Positions 1 to 7,180 of a stretch of DNA of 10,027 nt are shown here, one piece after another. The notes beneath the pieces were generated by a model that made no database searches, was not told the DNA's origin, and worked only from the letters and a program-made list of their open reading frames with translations. Position 1 is the stretch's first letter. Each line of letters starts with the position of its first letter. The DNA comes from Flavobacteriales bacterium CG18_big_fil_WC_8_21_14_2_50_32_9 (lineage in GTDB: Bacteria > Bacteroidota > Bacteroidia > Flavobacteriales_E > Vicingaceae), in the NCBI GenBank assembly GCA_002770955.1, contig PCUH01000229.1:7421-17447 (forward strand), given 5' to 3'. Made by a program: the position numbers and the translations under genes.

Positions 1-28
1 ACTAACATTAAACTTTAAACATATAAGC

Positions 29-457
29 ATGAAAGCAGTAATAAAAACAGAAAAAGGAGACATGACCGTAGAATTTTACGAAAAAGATGCTCCTAAAACA
101 GTAGCAAATTTCACAACCTTAGCAAAAAAAGGTTTTTATGATGGATTAACTTTCCACAGAGTACTTCCTGATTTTGTAATTCAAGGTGGATGCCCTGATG
201 GAACAGGTGCTGGTGGTCCAGGATATGCTATCGATTGTGAATTAGATGGAGAAAACCAATACCACGACAGAGGTGTTTTATCTATGGCTCATGCCGGAAG
301 AAACACAGGAGGTTCTCAATTTTTTATTTGCCACAGTAGAAACAATACTGCTCACCTAGACAGAAACCACACTTGTTTTGGTAAAGTGGTAGAAGGTGTT
401 GACATCATTGATGATATCAGACAAGGTGATAAAATTTTGAAAATTGAGATTTTGTAA
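29..457 (+). CDS. Cyclophilin-type peptidyl-prolyl cis-trans isomerase (short cytoplasmic form)
   Basis: This enzyme catalyses cis-trans isomerisation of X-Pro peptide bonds and so assists protein folding. The 142-residue protein is one cyclophilin domain with no signal peptide, so it should act in the cytoplasm. Visible family motifs are FHRV with the catalytic arginine at R44, FVIQGG (F49, Q52) and SMAHAGRNTGGSQFF at about 85-99. The segment around HLDRNH has H109 where eukaryotic cyclophilins carry the cyclosporin-contacting tryptophan; histidine there is common in bacterial members and usually goes with low cyclosporin sensitivity (family knowledge). The length is short compared with E. 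coli PpiA or PpiB but normal for the Bacteroidota type. The start at 29 gives the standard N-terminus (MKAVIKTEKGD). It lies 34 nt before fic and may be co-transcribed with it. The specific paralogue name cannot be fixed from sequence alone. Confidence 0.95.
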   Translation: MKAVIKTEKGDMTVEFYEKDAPKTVANFTTLAKKGFYDGLTFHRVLPDFVIQGGCPDGTGAGGPGYAIDCELDGENQYHDRGVLSMAHAGRNTGGSQFFICHSRNNTAHLDRNHTCFGKVVEGVDIIDDIRQGDKILKIEIL

Positions 458-491
458 GTTAATTTTTTTTTATGCTTAAAGATTCAGGCAA

Positions 492-1274
492 ATGGAAAAA
501 TTAATAAAACCAGCATATTTCAAAATATGGAAATCTATGTTAGATGTAGATATTCAAAAGGAGTTTTCCGCTATTGAAAAAACAAAATTAGAAACGCATA
601 GCTTTACGTTTTACACCTCTGTTTCGGTAATGTCGTCATCAAAAATAGAAGGCGAACAAATGGAAATAGACAGTTACGTAAAACACAAAATGCTGAATGT
701 AGAATATTTATCGGAATTAACTGAAAAACCGAACGATTTATACAATGCTTATCTGTTTGCAAAAGAAAACAAACTTAACCAAAACAATTTTTCACATGCA
801 CATCAGCTAATTGCTGCTCACTTGTTGCCCAAAAACCAAAGAGGAGCTATCCGAAAAACGGAAATGCTGGTTATGGAACATAAAACGGGCAGAATACAAT
901 ATGAAGCAGCCCCATTAAGTATTGTAAAAGACAGTTATTCTGAATTGTGGGGTGAAATTGAAAACCTGTTAAAACAAAAACTCACAATTGAAGAAGTTTT
1001 TTATTATGCCTCATTTATTCATTTGGCTTTTGTAAATATTCATCCGTTTGGAGATGGTAACGGAAGAATTTCACGCTTGCTTGAAAAATGGTTTTTAGTA
1101 GAAAAATTAGGCGAAAGAGCATGGTACATACCATCAGAAAAATACTATTACAAGAATGTAACCAATTATTATAAAAACTTAGCAAGATTGGGTTTGTTTT
1201 ATGAAGCATTAGATTATGACAAATCAGTATCCTTTTTACTTATGCTTCCTCAATCATTAAATTTTGAAAAATAA
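492..1274 (+). CDS. Fic family protein (probable AMP transferase, N-terminal inhibitory motif)
   Basis: Fic proteins usually transfer AMP from ATP to a hydroxyl side chain of a target protein. The catalytic loop is complete: HPFGDGNGRISR at residues 184-195, with catalytic H184, the phosphate/metal-binding acidic residue D188, and G189-N190-G191-R192. Upstream, S49-x-x-x-E53-G54 matches the inhibitory helix motif [S/T]xxxE[G/N]; its N-terminal position makes this a class II, self-inhibited Fic protein by family rules. A flap-like segment (about 118-140, starting GAIRKTE) precedes the core. The protein is 260 aa, shorter than the many relatives of about 350-380 aa that carry a C-terminal winged helix, which is not evident here. 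No separate antitoxin gene is adjacent, consistent with built-in inhibition. The target is unknown. A 10-codon ORF (472-504) overlaps the start. The gaps to neighbours are 34 and 28 nt. Confidence 0.92.
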   Translation: MEKLIKPAYFKIWKSMLDVDIQKEFSAIEKTKLETHSFTFYTSVSVMSSSKIEGEQMEIDSYVKHKMLNVEYLSELTEKPNDLYNAYLFAKENKLNQNNFSHAHQLIAAHLLPKNQRGAIRKTEMLVMEHKTGRIQYEAAPLSIVKDSYSELWGEIENLLKQKLTIEEVFYYASFIHLAFVNIHPFGDGNGRISRLLEKWFLVEKLGERAWYIPSEKYYYKNVTNYYKNLARLGLFYEALDYDKSVSFLLMLPQSLNFEK

Positions 1275-1302
1275 ACAATGAAAATAAAAAAATAGTTATA
1301 CG

Positions 1303-1800
1303 ATGCACAAAACACAAACACAAACACTAGTTGAAATGCTTGAATTGTCGAGAGAGTTAACCAAATTTTACCTTTCGCACTTAAAAGGAAAAGACGAACA
1401 TAAAATTTTTGAAATTGATGGCAAACAATTTAATAGTATTAGTTGGTTGATTGCTCACATTACTGTTTCAGAAAATTGGTTACTATTGGTTTGCACTGGT
1501 GGCGAAAAAGTTGCCATTCCTTGGGCTAGACAATATGGATTAGGAAGTGAGCCACCTAAAAAGGAAGATGCTCCTTCGTTTGAAGAAATTTTGAAATACT
1601 TTAAAGAAGTACACCAAAAAGCAATAAACTACGTTAGTAAATTAACGGATGAAGATTTGGCAAAACCAACTGCCAACGGAACAAATTTTGGAGGAGAAGA
1701 TAGTGTTGGAGCAATTATAAAACACGCTATCCGACACGAATGTGTACACGCTGGTCATTTGAGTTGGTTATGCAAATTGTTCGATGTGAAAACTATATAA
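1303..1800 (+). CDS. DinB-like four-helix-bundle protein
   Basis: This 165-residue protein has the pattern of the DinB/YfiT-like superfamily, a four-helix bundle that usually binds a divalent metal. The expected histidine triad is visible: H52 in the first conserved helix (SWLIAHITVSEN, the usual xxHLxxxE position) and H145 and H149 in the C-terminal helix (RHECVHAGHLSW). Further histidines lie at H141 and H152. There is no signal peptide. Many members are thiol-dependent transferases or hydrolases acting in stress or detoxification, but the substrate cannot be read from this sequence. The gene follows fic after 28 nt of A-rich DNA with no visible terminator or clear promoter, so read-through from upstream is likely. 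It should not be confused with DNA polymerase IV, which shares the name DinB. Confidence 0.88.
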   Translation: MHKTQTQTLVEMLELSRELTKFYLSHLKGKDEHKIFEIDGKQFNSISWLIAHITVSENWLLLVCTGGEKVAIPWARQYGLGSEPPKKEDAPSFEEILKYFKEVHQKAINYVSKLTDEDLAKPTANGTNFGGEDSVGAIIKHAIRHECVHAGHLSWLCKLFDVKTI

Positions 1801-1809
1801 AAAGGTGTA

Positions 1810-1875
1810 GGGGTTAGTAGTTAGGCGTTAGTTTGATGTTCAATCCCTAACTACTAATCCCTAACTACTAATCCC
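1810..1875. repeat. Long imperfect inverted repeat (hairpin) in the leader of the gumN-like gene
   Basis: The left arm (1810-1832) and right arm (1853-1875) pair over 23 positions with 20 Watson-Crick pairs, two G-T pairs (1813/1872 and 1827/1858) and one C-C mismatch (1826/1859). The loop is the 20 nt from 1833 to 1852. The right arm belongs to a 14-bp tandem repeat, so the left arm can also pair over 16 positions with the first repeat copy (1846-1861). The structure ends 10 nt before the start codon at 1886. It is not followed by a T-run on the + strand, so it does not look like a terminator for the DinB-like gene. It could affect translation of the downstream gene or be a dispersed palindromic repeat. 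Confidence 0.8.
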
Positions 1876-1878
1876 TAA
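1845..1878. repeat. 14-bp tandem direct repeat (2.4 copies)
   Basis: CCCTAACTACTAAT occurs at 1845-1858 and again at 1859-1872, exactly in tandem, followed by a partial third copy (CCCTAA, 1873-1878). AAT precedes the first copy, so the periodicity may begin slightly earlier. The complementary form of the same unit appears at 1810-1831, which creates the hairpin described separately. Confidence 0.9.
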
Positions 1879-1885
1879 AAATCTT

Positions 1886-4800
1886 ATGAAACAACTCTCT
1901 TTCTTACTTTCATTTTTTATTGTTACGTCCCTATTTGCACAAGAAAAATACCAAGGCTTGCTTTGGGAAATATCTGGAAATGGGTTAGAAAAAAACTCCT
2001 ACATCTATGGGAATATGCATGTGAGTGGAAGAATTGCCTTTCATTTGGGAGAAGAGTTTTTTGATGCCATTAAAAGTGTTGATGCCATTGCGTTAGAATC
2101 GAACCCAATTATGTGGTTGGATGAAATTTTAGGCTCGGAATATGCCAATAATTATTTGGGTAACTATGCTATTGACAACCAACCATACAAAGGATTTTAT
2201 CAAGATGCTTTTAAATTAAAAAAAATAGATAATCAAGCACTTGCCTATGAAATTTCTTCCGATCATTATTTAGCAAACTGGTTGCTTTATAGAGAAAACA
2301 AAGCCAATTCCGATTTTGAAGAAGAAACCTTTTTGGATATGTTTATTTATCAAGCGGCAAGCAAAAACAATAAACCTATTTATAGTTTAGAATATTTTGA
2401 AAAAACAGATAAATTGACACGGCTAGCTTATCTTCCAGATATGGAAGACAAAGAAATGCCTGATTGGTTAAAAAAAATGACGAAAGAAAAATCAGAGTAT
2501 GATTTAATTTCAGATGCCTACCGAGCCCAAGATTTAGACATGATAGATTCTTTACAATCAGCTCTTTCAACCTATAACAACATAAAATATATGCTCTATG
2601 AAAGAAATATTATTATGGCATTAAATATTGACTCTATAATAAAAACGAACACCAGTTTATTTATAGGAATTGGAGCAGCTCATTTACCCAAAGACAAAGG
2701 CGTTATTAATTTATTAAGACAAAAAGGATATACCGTAAAAGCCCTGCCTGTTACCATCTCAAAAAAATCGAAAGACGAAATCGAAAATTTTCATAAAAAG
2801 AAAAAACAATTGCCCTATCTCAATGAATTTGAAACTGAGTTTTTCTCTTTAAAAGTACCAGGAAAAATGTACGAGACACCTTCATTAAATCATCAACGCT
2901 TGTTTTTTTCGCCTGAACTCACAAATGGTTCTTTTTTCATGGTTAACCAAATTAGCACCTATACTTATTTTAACCAAACAAATTCAGCAAATTATGAAGT
3001 AAAGATAGACAGTCTTTTATTTGAAAACATTCCTGGGAAAATCATTTCAAAAACACCAATAACTAAAGATGGTTTTAAAGGAATTGATGTGCTGAATAAA
3101 ACAAAGTCAGGTAATTATCAACGCTATCAATTTGTTTTCACCCCACTAAATATCTTTATTTTTAAAATGGGCGGAAAAGATAATTTTGTTGAAATTGAAG
3201 GAAATCAATTTTTTAACACCATAAAAATGAAACCCATAACTAAAGACTGGAAAAAAATTCAGCCTTTAAAAACAGATTTTGAAGTGGAGGTGCCTAATTA
3301 TTATAACATTAAAAATAACACAAAAATAGCATCTCTTTATGGACATACTGAAATAGAGGCTTATGATGATGATGATAAAAATTATTACTTTTTGAAAAAA
3401 GCTTCTTTGTTTGATACTAAATTTATTGAGCAAGACAGTTTTGAGTTACACAGAATTGCAGATATGTTTTTGAAAGAGTTGAAAATTGACTCATCAATTA
3501 AAGAAATGGATTTAATCAATGGGTATCCTTCTCTTTTAGCTTACTGTCCTTCAAAAGACAGCACTTCCTTCATCTCTTTAAAAATAATTATAAAAGGTGC
3601 ATATTATTACTTGTTGGCAAACGTATCTCCTACATACAAAAAATCTAACCCATTCTTTGAATCATTTACATTTACAGATTTTTCATACACTTTTGATTTT
3701 AAAGAAAAGATAGATTCTAATATGCAATTCAAGGTAAATTCAAACTACATATCTCCTGGTGATTTCGAACAATTATTTGAAATTGAAAATGCAAAAAAGA
3801 AAGCAAAAAAAGAGACTAAGGATACTGATTTTGAATACAAATATAAAACTGAAAATTATTATTCAGAAAATTTTGAACGTATTGCTGTTGAATTTATTAA
3901 AGAACATCATTACAAACAATATTTAAGCTTAGATTCCTTGTGGAACAAAGAAATTAATTACATAAAAAAAGAAAATAAATTAATTGTTTTAGACAAAAAA
4001 TATACACAAAAAGACAACATACATTATTTAGATGTTATTTTTGGCGACACCAACAGTATAAGAACCATTAAAACACGAATAATTCTTAAACACGGAGCGG
4101 TTTACGTGTTAAAAACCACCTCAGATTCTTTAAGTAAACCGAGTAAGTTTATAGAAACCTTTTTCAAAACATTTACACCTTCAGATTCTCTCATTGGAAA
4201 CGCTGTATTAGCCAGCAAATCTAACTTGTTTTTTGAAGCCTTGAATGGAACAGATAGCCTTGAAAAAGAGCGAGCGTTAAAATCGGTGAAAAAGAAAATT
4301 ATTTTTTCTGAAAAAGATGTTGATAGAATTATAGCTATTATAAAGGATTATCCGTTTCCAGAAAATCATATTGAATCTAAAAAGCAGTTAATTATAGATT
4401 TAGGAGAATTAAATAGTCCAAAAATAATTCCTTTTTTAGAACAACTTTATCCAGTTGTTGAAGACACGGCTATGTATCAATTAGCTATTTTAGAAGCACT
4501 TATTAAACAAAAAAACAAAAGTGCCTTAGTAAAATTTACAAAATTACTCGATTATGACATTCCATTAGGAAGTAAAGGAGATGACATCAATTCCTTATTT
4601 TACTCATTTAGAGACAGTTTAGTATTAGCTGAGGTTGTTTACCCACAACTACTAAACTTTACTTTTGTTTCTGATTACAAAAAACCTATATATAACTTAT
4701 TAGCTCAATTGGTTGATAGCAATTACATCAAACCAAAAAAATACACCAAATATTATAAACAAATTCTGAGAGAAGCAAAAATTGAATTAAAAAGCCAAAT

Positions 4801-5491
4801 AAGCTACGAACAAGCTCAAAGAGCTAAACAAAAAGATAAAACTTCTTACTATTACTCAAGTTACAGAAATGAAGGCAATCAAACTTTAGTAACCTATTCC
4901 AAATTATTAATTCCATTTTACACAAAAAAAGAAGTTAAAGCCTATTTTGATAAATTAAGAACAGTTCAGGATTACCAATTACTTACAGACATAAATTGTA
5001 AATTAGTATCAAACGATATTGGAGTAACCAAAGAAGTATGGAACTATTTGGCTGATGATGTAATTAATTATGCCTACCTCTATCAAGAACTTGAAAGGAT
5101 AAAAAGATTAGATTTATTTCCAAAAAAAGAAAATATGCAGCTTGAAATAGCCAAATCAATCTTATATCAAAAAAGTTTTAATTTTAATGAAGATAGCTTG
5201 GAATTTATCTCAACAAAAGTGGTAACCGTGCAAAACGAAACAGGTAATGTTTATTTCTTTAAAAGCAAAAAACCTAAAGACGACAATTGGAAACTTGATT
5301 ATACTGGACTCCAACCATTAAGTGAAATCGAAGTTAAAATTGAAGATGTTGTAACCAAAAAAGGAGAGAAAATCTTAAAAGATAAAAATATGGAAGAACT
5401 AATTAATGAAAAAATTAAATCCATAGAAATAATTGGACACAAAAGAGCAAGAGAAGAAGATGACGGTAGCAGTTATTTTGATTTCTTTTAA
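1886..5491 (+). CDS. Large exported TraB/GumN-domain protein with repeated modules and HEAT-like region
   Basis: The protein has 1201 residues. Residues 1-18 form a Sec signal peptide (KQ, hydrophobic core, cleavage likely after A18 in SLFA-QEK), so it should act in the periplasm. Residues about 24-290 form a TraB/GumN domain: LLWEISGNG at 25-33, the first G-x-x-H motif at 42-45 (GNMH), E71 in ALESNP, and the second G-x-x-H motif at 263-266 (GAAH) followed by a typical KGVINLLRQKGYTV tail. In related Tiki/TraB proteins these histidines and the glutamate form a metal-binding, protease-like site. Residues about 318-450, 462-600 and 612-766 look like three divergent copies of one module, each ending in an FF-x-(S/T)-(F/I) type strand. 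Residues about 770-920 have HEAT-like helical repeats, and the rest is unassigned. GumN proteins are normally about 300 aa, so this is a long fusion. Its substrate is unknown. The ATG at 1886 is chosen because the signal peptide follows directly. Confidence 0.88.
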   Translation: MKQLSFLLSFFIVTSLFAQEKYQGLLWEISGNGLEKNSYIYGNMHVSGRIAFHLGEEFFDAIKSVDAIALESNPIMWLDEILGSEYANNYLGNYAIDNQPYKGFYQDAFKLKKIDNQALAYEISSDHYLANWLLYRENKANSDFEEETFLDMFIYQAASKNNKPIYSLEYFEKTDKLTRLAYLPDMEDKEMPDWLKKMTKEKSEYDLISDAYRAQDLDMIDSLQSALSTYNNIKYMLYERNIIMALNIDSIIKTNTSLFIGIGAAHLPKDKGVINLLRQKGYTVKALPVTISKKSKDEIENFHKKKKQLPYLNEFETEFFSLKVPGKMYETPSLNHQRLFFSPELTNGSFFMVNQISTYTYFNQTNSANYEVKIDSLLFENIPGKIISKTPITKDGFKGIDVLNKTKSGNYQRYQFVFTPLNIFIFKMGGKDNFVEIEGNQFFNTIKMKPITKDWKKIQPLKTDFEVEVPNYYNIKNNTKIASLYGHTEIEAYDDDDKNYYFLKKASLFDTKFIEQDSFELHRIADMFLKELKIDSSIKEMDLINGYPSLLAYCPSKDSTSFISLKIIIKGAYYYLLANVSPTYKKSNPFFESFTFTDFSYTFDFKEKIDSNMQFKVNSNYISPGDFEQLFEIENAKKKAKKETKDTDFEYKYKTENYYSENFERIAVEFIKEHHYKQYLSLDSLWNKEINYIKKENKLIVLDKKYTQKDNIHYLDVIFGDTNSIRTIKTRIILKHGAVYVLKTTSDSLSKPSKFIETFFKTFTPSDSLIGNAVLASKSNLFFEALNGTDSLEKERALKSVKKKIIFSEKDVDRIIAIIKDYPFPENHIESKKQLIIDLGELNSPKIIPFLEQLYPVVEDTAMYQLAILEALIKQKNKSALVKFTKLLDYDIPLGSKGDDINSLFYSFRDSLVLAEVVYPQLLNFTFVSDYKKPIYNLLAQLVDSNYIKPKKYTKYYKQILREAKIELKSQISYEQAQRAKQKDKTSYYYSSYRNEGNQTLVTYSKLLIPFYTKKEVKAYFDKLRTVQDYQLLTDINCKLVSNDIGVTKEVWNYLADDVINYAYLYQELERIKRLDLFPKKENMQLEIAKSILYQKSFNFNEDSLEFISTKVVTVQNETGNVYFFKSKKPKDDNWKLDYTGLQPLSEIEVKIEDVVTKKGEKILKDKNMEELINEKIKSIEIIGHKRAREEDDGSSYFDFF

Positions 5492-5530
5492 AATTATTAT
5501 GCTTTGTTACGTTTTTATTTCTAATAATTG

Positions 5531-5559
5531 TTGTCATTTAAAAAAAAGTATTAAATTTG
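5531..5559 (+). promoter_or_regulatory. Bacteroidota-type promoter of rpmE2
   Basis: TTG at 5531-5533 and TAAATTTG at 5552-5559 are 18 nt apart and match the Bacteroidota primary-sigma consensus (TTG, spacer, TAnnTTTG) fully at the -7 element. Transcription should start near 5566, giving a leader of about 32 nt before the start at 5598. An alternative TTG at 5528-5530 gives a 21-nt spacer. Confidence 0.75.
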
Positions 5560-5597
5560 CGTCCCCTTAAAAAAACATTCGACTTAAAAATAAAGAA

Positions 5598-5852
5598 ATG
5601 AAAAAAGAAATACATCCAGAAAATTACAGATTAGTTGTTTTTAAAGACATGTCAAATGAATATTCTTTCATTTGCAAATCTACTGCAAACACAAGCGAAA
5701 CAATTAAATGGGAAGATGGAAATGAATATCCAGTTGTTAAATTAGAGATTTCACACAAATCACACCCCTTTTACACTGGCAAAAACCAAGTGGTAGATAC
5801 TGCTGGTAGAATTGATAAATTCAAAACTAGATACGGAAAACATACAAAATAA
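5598..5852 (+). CDS. rpmE2: 50S ribosomal protein L31, type B
   Basis: This is a small, basic component of the large ribosomal subunit. The 84-residue sequence carries the type B signature: KEIHPENYRLVVFKDMS at the start, TIKWEDGNEYP in the middle (about 36-46), then ISHKSHPFYTGK (about 51-62) and the C-terminal GRIDKFKTRYGKH. Type A L31 binds zinc through a CxxC motif; here only one cysteine (C26) is present, so this is the zinc-independent form. Such forms commonly replace or stand in for L31A when zinc is scarce, but many Bacteroidota appear to have only type B, so zinc regulation should not be assumed. The length is typical. It has its own promoter upstream and a good terminator just after the stop, so it is probably monocistronic. 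Confidence 0.97.
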   Translation: MKKEIHPENYRLVVFKDMSNEYSFICKSTANTSETIKWEDGNEYPVVKLEISHKSHPFYTGKNQVVDTAGRIDKFKTRYGKHTK

Positions 5853-5874
5853 TACATTCCTCGATTTGAAACAT

Positions 5875-5910
5875 AAAAATCCTTCTGTTTACTCAGGAGG
5901 ATTTTTTATT
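5875..5910 (+). terminator. Rho-independent terminator after rpmE2
   Basis: The stem pairs AAATCCTTCTG (5877-5887) with CAGGAGGATTT (5894-5904) through 11 positions including one G-T pair. It has a 6-nt loop and runs into a T-rich tract (5902-5913, interrupted by one A). It lies 22 nt after the stop codon of rpmE2. Confidence 0.85.
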
Positions 5911-5914
5911 TTTG
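5907..5914 (+). promoter_or_regulatory. Candidate -7 element for the GlmU-like gene
   Basis: TATTTTTG at 5907-5914 matches TAnnTTTG exactly and lies 23 nt before the start codon at 5938. No TTG is found at the expected -33 distance (CTG at 5885-5887 is nearest), so the upstream element is weak. The box overlaps the T-tract of the rpmE2 terminator. Confidence 0.4.
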
Positions 5915-5937
5915 TACTTTAGTGATTTATAAGTTTA

Positions 5938-7125
5938 ATGTCTAACACCATAGAAATGAATCTCGTATTTTTTGAAGAAAACAGAAAAGCATTTTTGCCA
6001 TTAGTTTTTACCAAACCATTAGCAAAAATCAGAATAGGAATACTCACTATAGAAGAAAAATGGGGCTACTTTTTTAATCAAAAAAAAACGACACTATCCT
6101 ATCTTACTGAAGATTATTTATCCAAAAAATATCCCCTAACTACCCAAAAAGAAAATCTATTTATCAACGCTCAATTTTTGCCTACTAAAGAGCTCATTGC
6201 TTTTATTCAAGCTGAAATTAATCTGAATGAAGCATTCGTAGTGGATGGAGTAATAGTTGTTGCCAAATGCGATATAGCTACTTTCAATGCAGGTAATTTT
6301 GAAACGATTGTTGATATTTCTGATTTTAAATTAACTGAAATAACCCATTGTACAGATATTTTCACAAAAAACCACCTTGCCATTCAACAAGATTTTGAGT
6401 TACTTACTTATGGAAGAACGTCAGAAAAAATAAGTGAAACAAACACAATAATTGGCACAGCTATTTTCATAGAAAAAGGAGCAAAAGTAGAAGCTACAGT
6501 TTTGAATGCAACAGATGGTCCTATTTACATAGGTAAAGATGCTGAAATAATGGAAGGAAGCCTCATTAGAGGTCCATTTGCATTGTGTGAACACGCTACT
6601 GTGAAAATGGGGGCGAAAATTTATGGAGCTACCACCATTGGTCCACATTCAAAAGTAGGTGGAGAAGTTACAAACAGTGTAATTCAAGGCTATTCTAACA
6701 AAGGACATGATGGGTTTTTAGGAAATTCTGTTATTGGTGAATGGTGCAACTTAGGAGCTGACACCAATAATTCCAACCTAAAAAACAACTATGGGGAAGT
6801 AACTCTTTGGAGCTATCAAACCAATAAATTAGAGCCAACTGGATTGCAATTTTGCGGATTAATTATGGGCGACCATTCTAAATGCGGTATAAACACCATG
6901 TTCAATACAGGTACAGTTGTGGGAGTTTCTGCAAATATTTTTGGAGGCGGATTTCAACAAAAATTCATTCCTTCTTTTTTGTGGGGTGAAAGTGCAACTT
7001 TTCAATTAGAAAAAGCTTTTGGTGTTGCTGAGAAAGTAATGGAAAGAAGAAAAATTACGCTTTCAGAAGTTGATAAAGACATATTAACTGCCATATTTGA
7101 GCAAACAAAAGTATTAAGAAAATAA
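5938..7125 (+). CDS. GlmU-family sugar-phosphate nucleotidyltransferase / acyltransferase
   Basis: The protein (395 aa) matches the Bacteroidota alternative GlmU family, proposed to make UDP-N-acetylglucosamine from glucosamine-1-phosphate for peptidoglycan and surface polysaccharides in the cytoplasm. The N-terminal part begins MNLVFFEE and has LPLVFTKPLAKIRIGILTI at residues 20-38, a family hallmark. The classical GxGTRM nucleotide-binding loop of E. coli GlmU is not present. Residues about 170-340 form a left-handed beta-helix of hexapeptide repeats (for example IIGTAIFIEKGAKVEATVL) containing SNKGHDGFLGNSVIGEW, with H257 the likely acetyltransferase histidine, and the conserved NLGADTNNSNLKNNYGEV. 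Translation may instead start at M7 (5956), where family homology begins; 5938 fits the predicted promoter. It lies 85 nt after rpmE2, beyond a terminator, and 100 nt before lon. The bifunctional assignment is from family knowledge. Confidence 0.87.
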   Translation: MSNTIEMNLVFFEENRKAFLPLVFTKPLAKIRIGILTIEEKWGYFFNQKKTTLSYLTEDYLSKKYPLTTQKENLFINAQFLPTKELIAFIQAEINLNEAFVVDGVIVVAKCDIATFNAGNFETIVDISDFKLTEITHCTDIFTKNHLAIQQDFELLTYGRTSEKISETNTIIGTAIFIEKGAKVEATVLNATDGPIYIGKDAEIMEGSLIRGPFALCEHATVKMGAKIYGATTIGPHSKVGGEVTNSVIQGYSNKGHDGFLGNSVIGEWCNLGADTNNSNLKNNYGEVTLWSYQTNKLEPTGLQFCGLIMGDHSKCGINTMFNTGTVVGVSANIFGGGFQQKFIPSFLWGESATFQLEKAFGVAEKVMERRKITLSEVDKDILTAIFEQTKVLRK

Positions 7126-7180
7126 TTCCGCCAAAATTTCCGATTTTAACGATTGGCACAACCATTGACATTTTAGCTTT

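Noticed and set aside
492..1800. Fic plus DinB-like gene as an undescribed defence or toxin-antitoxin system
   Set aside because: Both are common stand-alone families, the Fic protein carries its own inhibitory motif, and nothing in the sequence ties the two functions together beyond closeness.
1845..1878. Possible start of a CRISPR array
   Set aside because: The 14-bp units are directly adjacent with no spacers, are too short, and no cas gene is in the window.
3364..3378. DDDDK run in the GumN-like protein as a protease processing site
   Set aside because: It sits in a low-complexity acidic stretch; enterokinase recognition has no meaning in a bacterial periplasm.
5492..5529. AATTATTA / TAATAATT inverted pair after the GumN-like gene as a terminator
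   Set aside because: It is all A/T with a 22-nt loop, is expected by chance in this composition, and has no adjacent T-run.
7130..7157. GCCAA / TTGGC inverted pair after the GlmU-like gene as a terminator
   Set aside because: The stem is only 5 bp with an 18-nt loop and no T-run follows directly.
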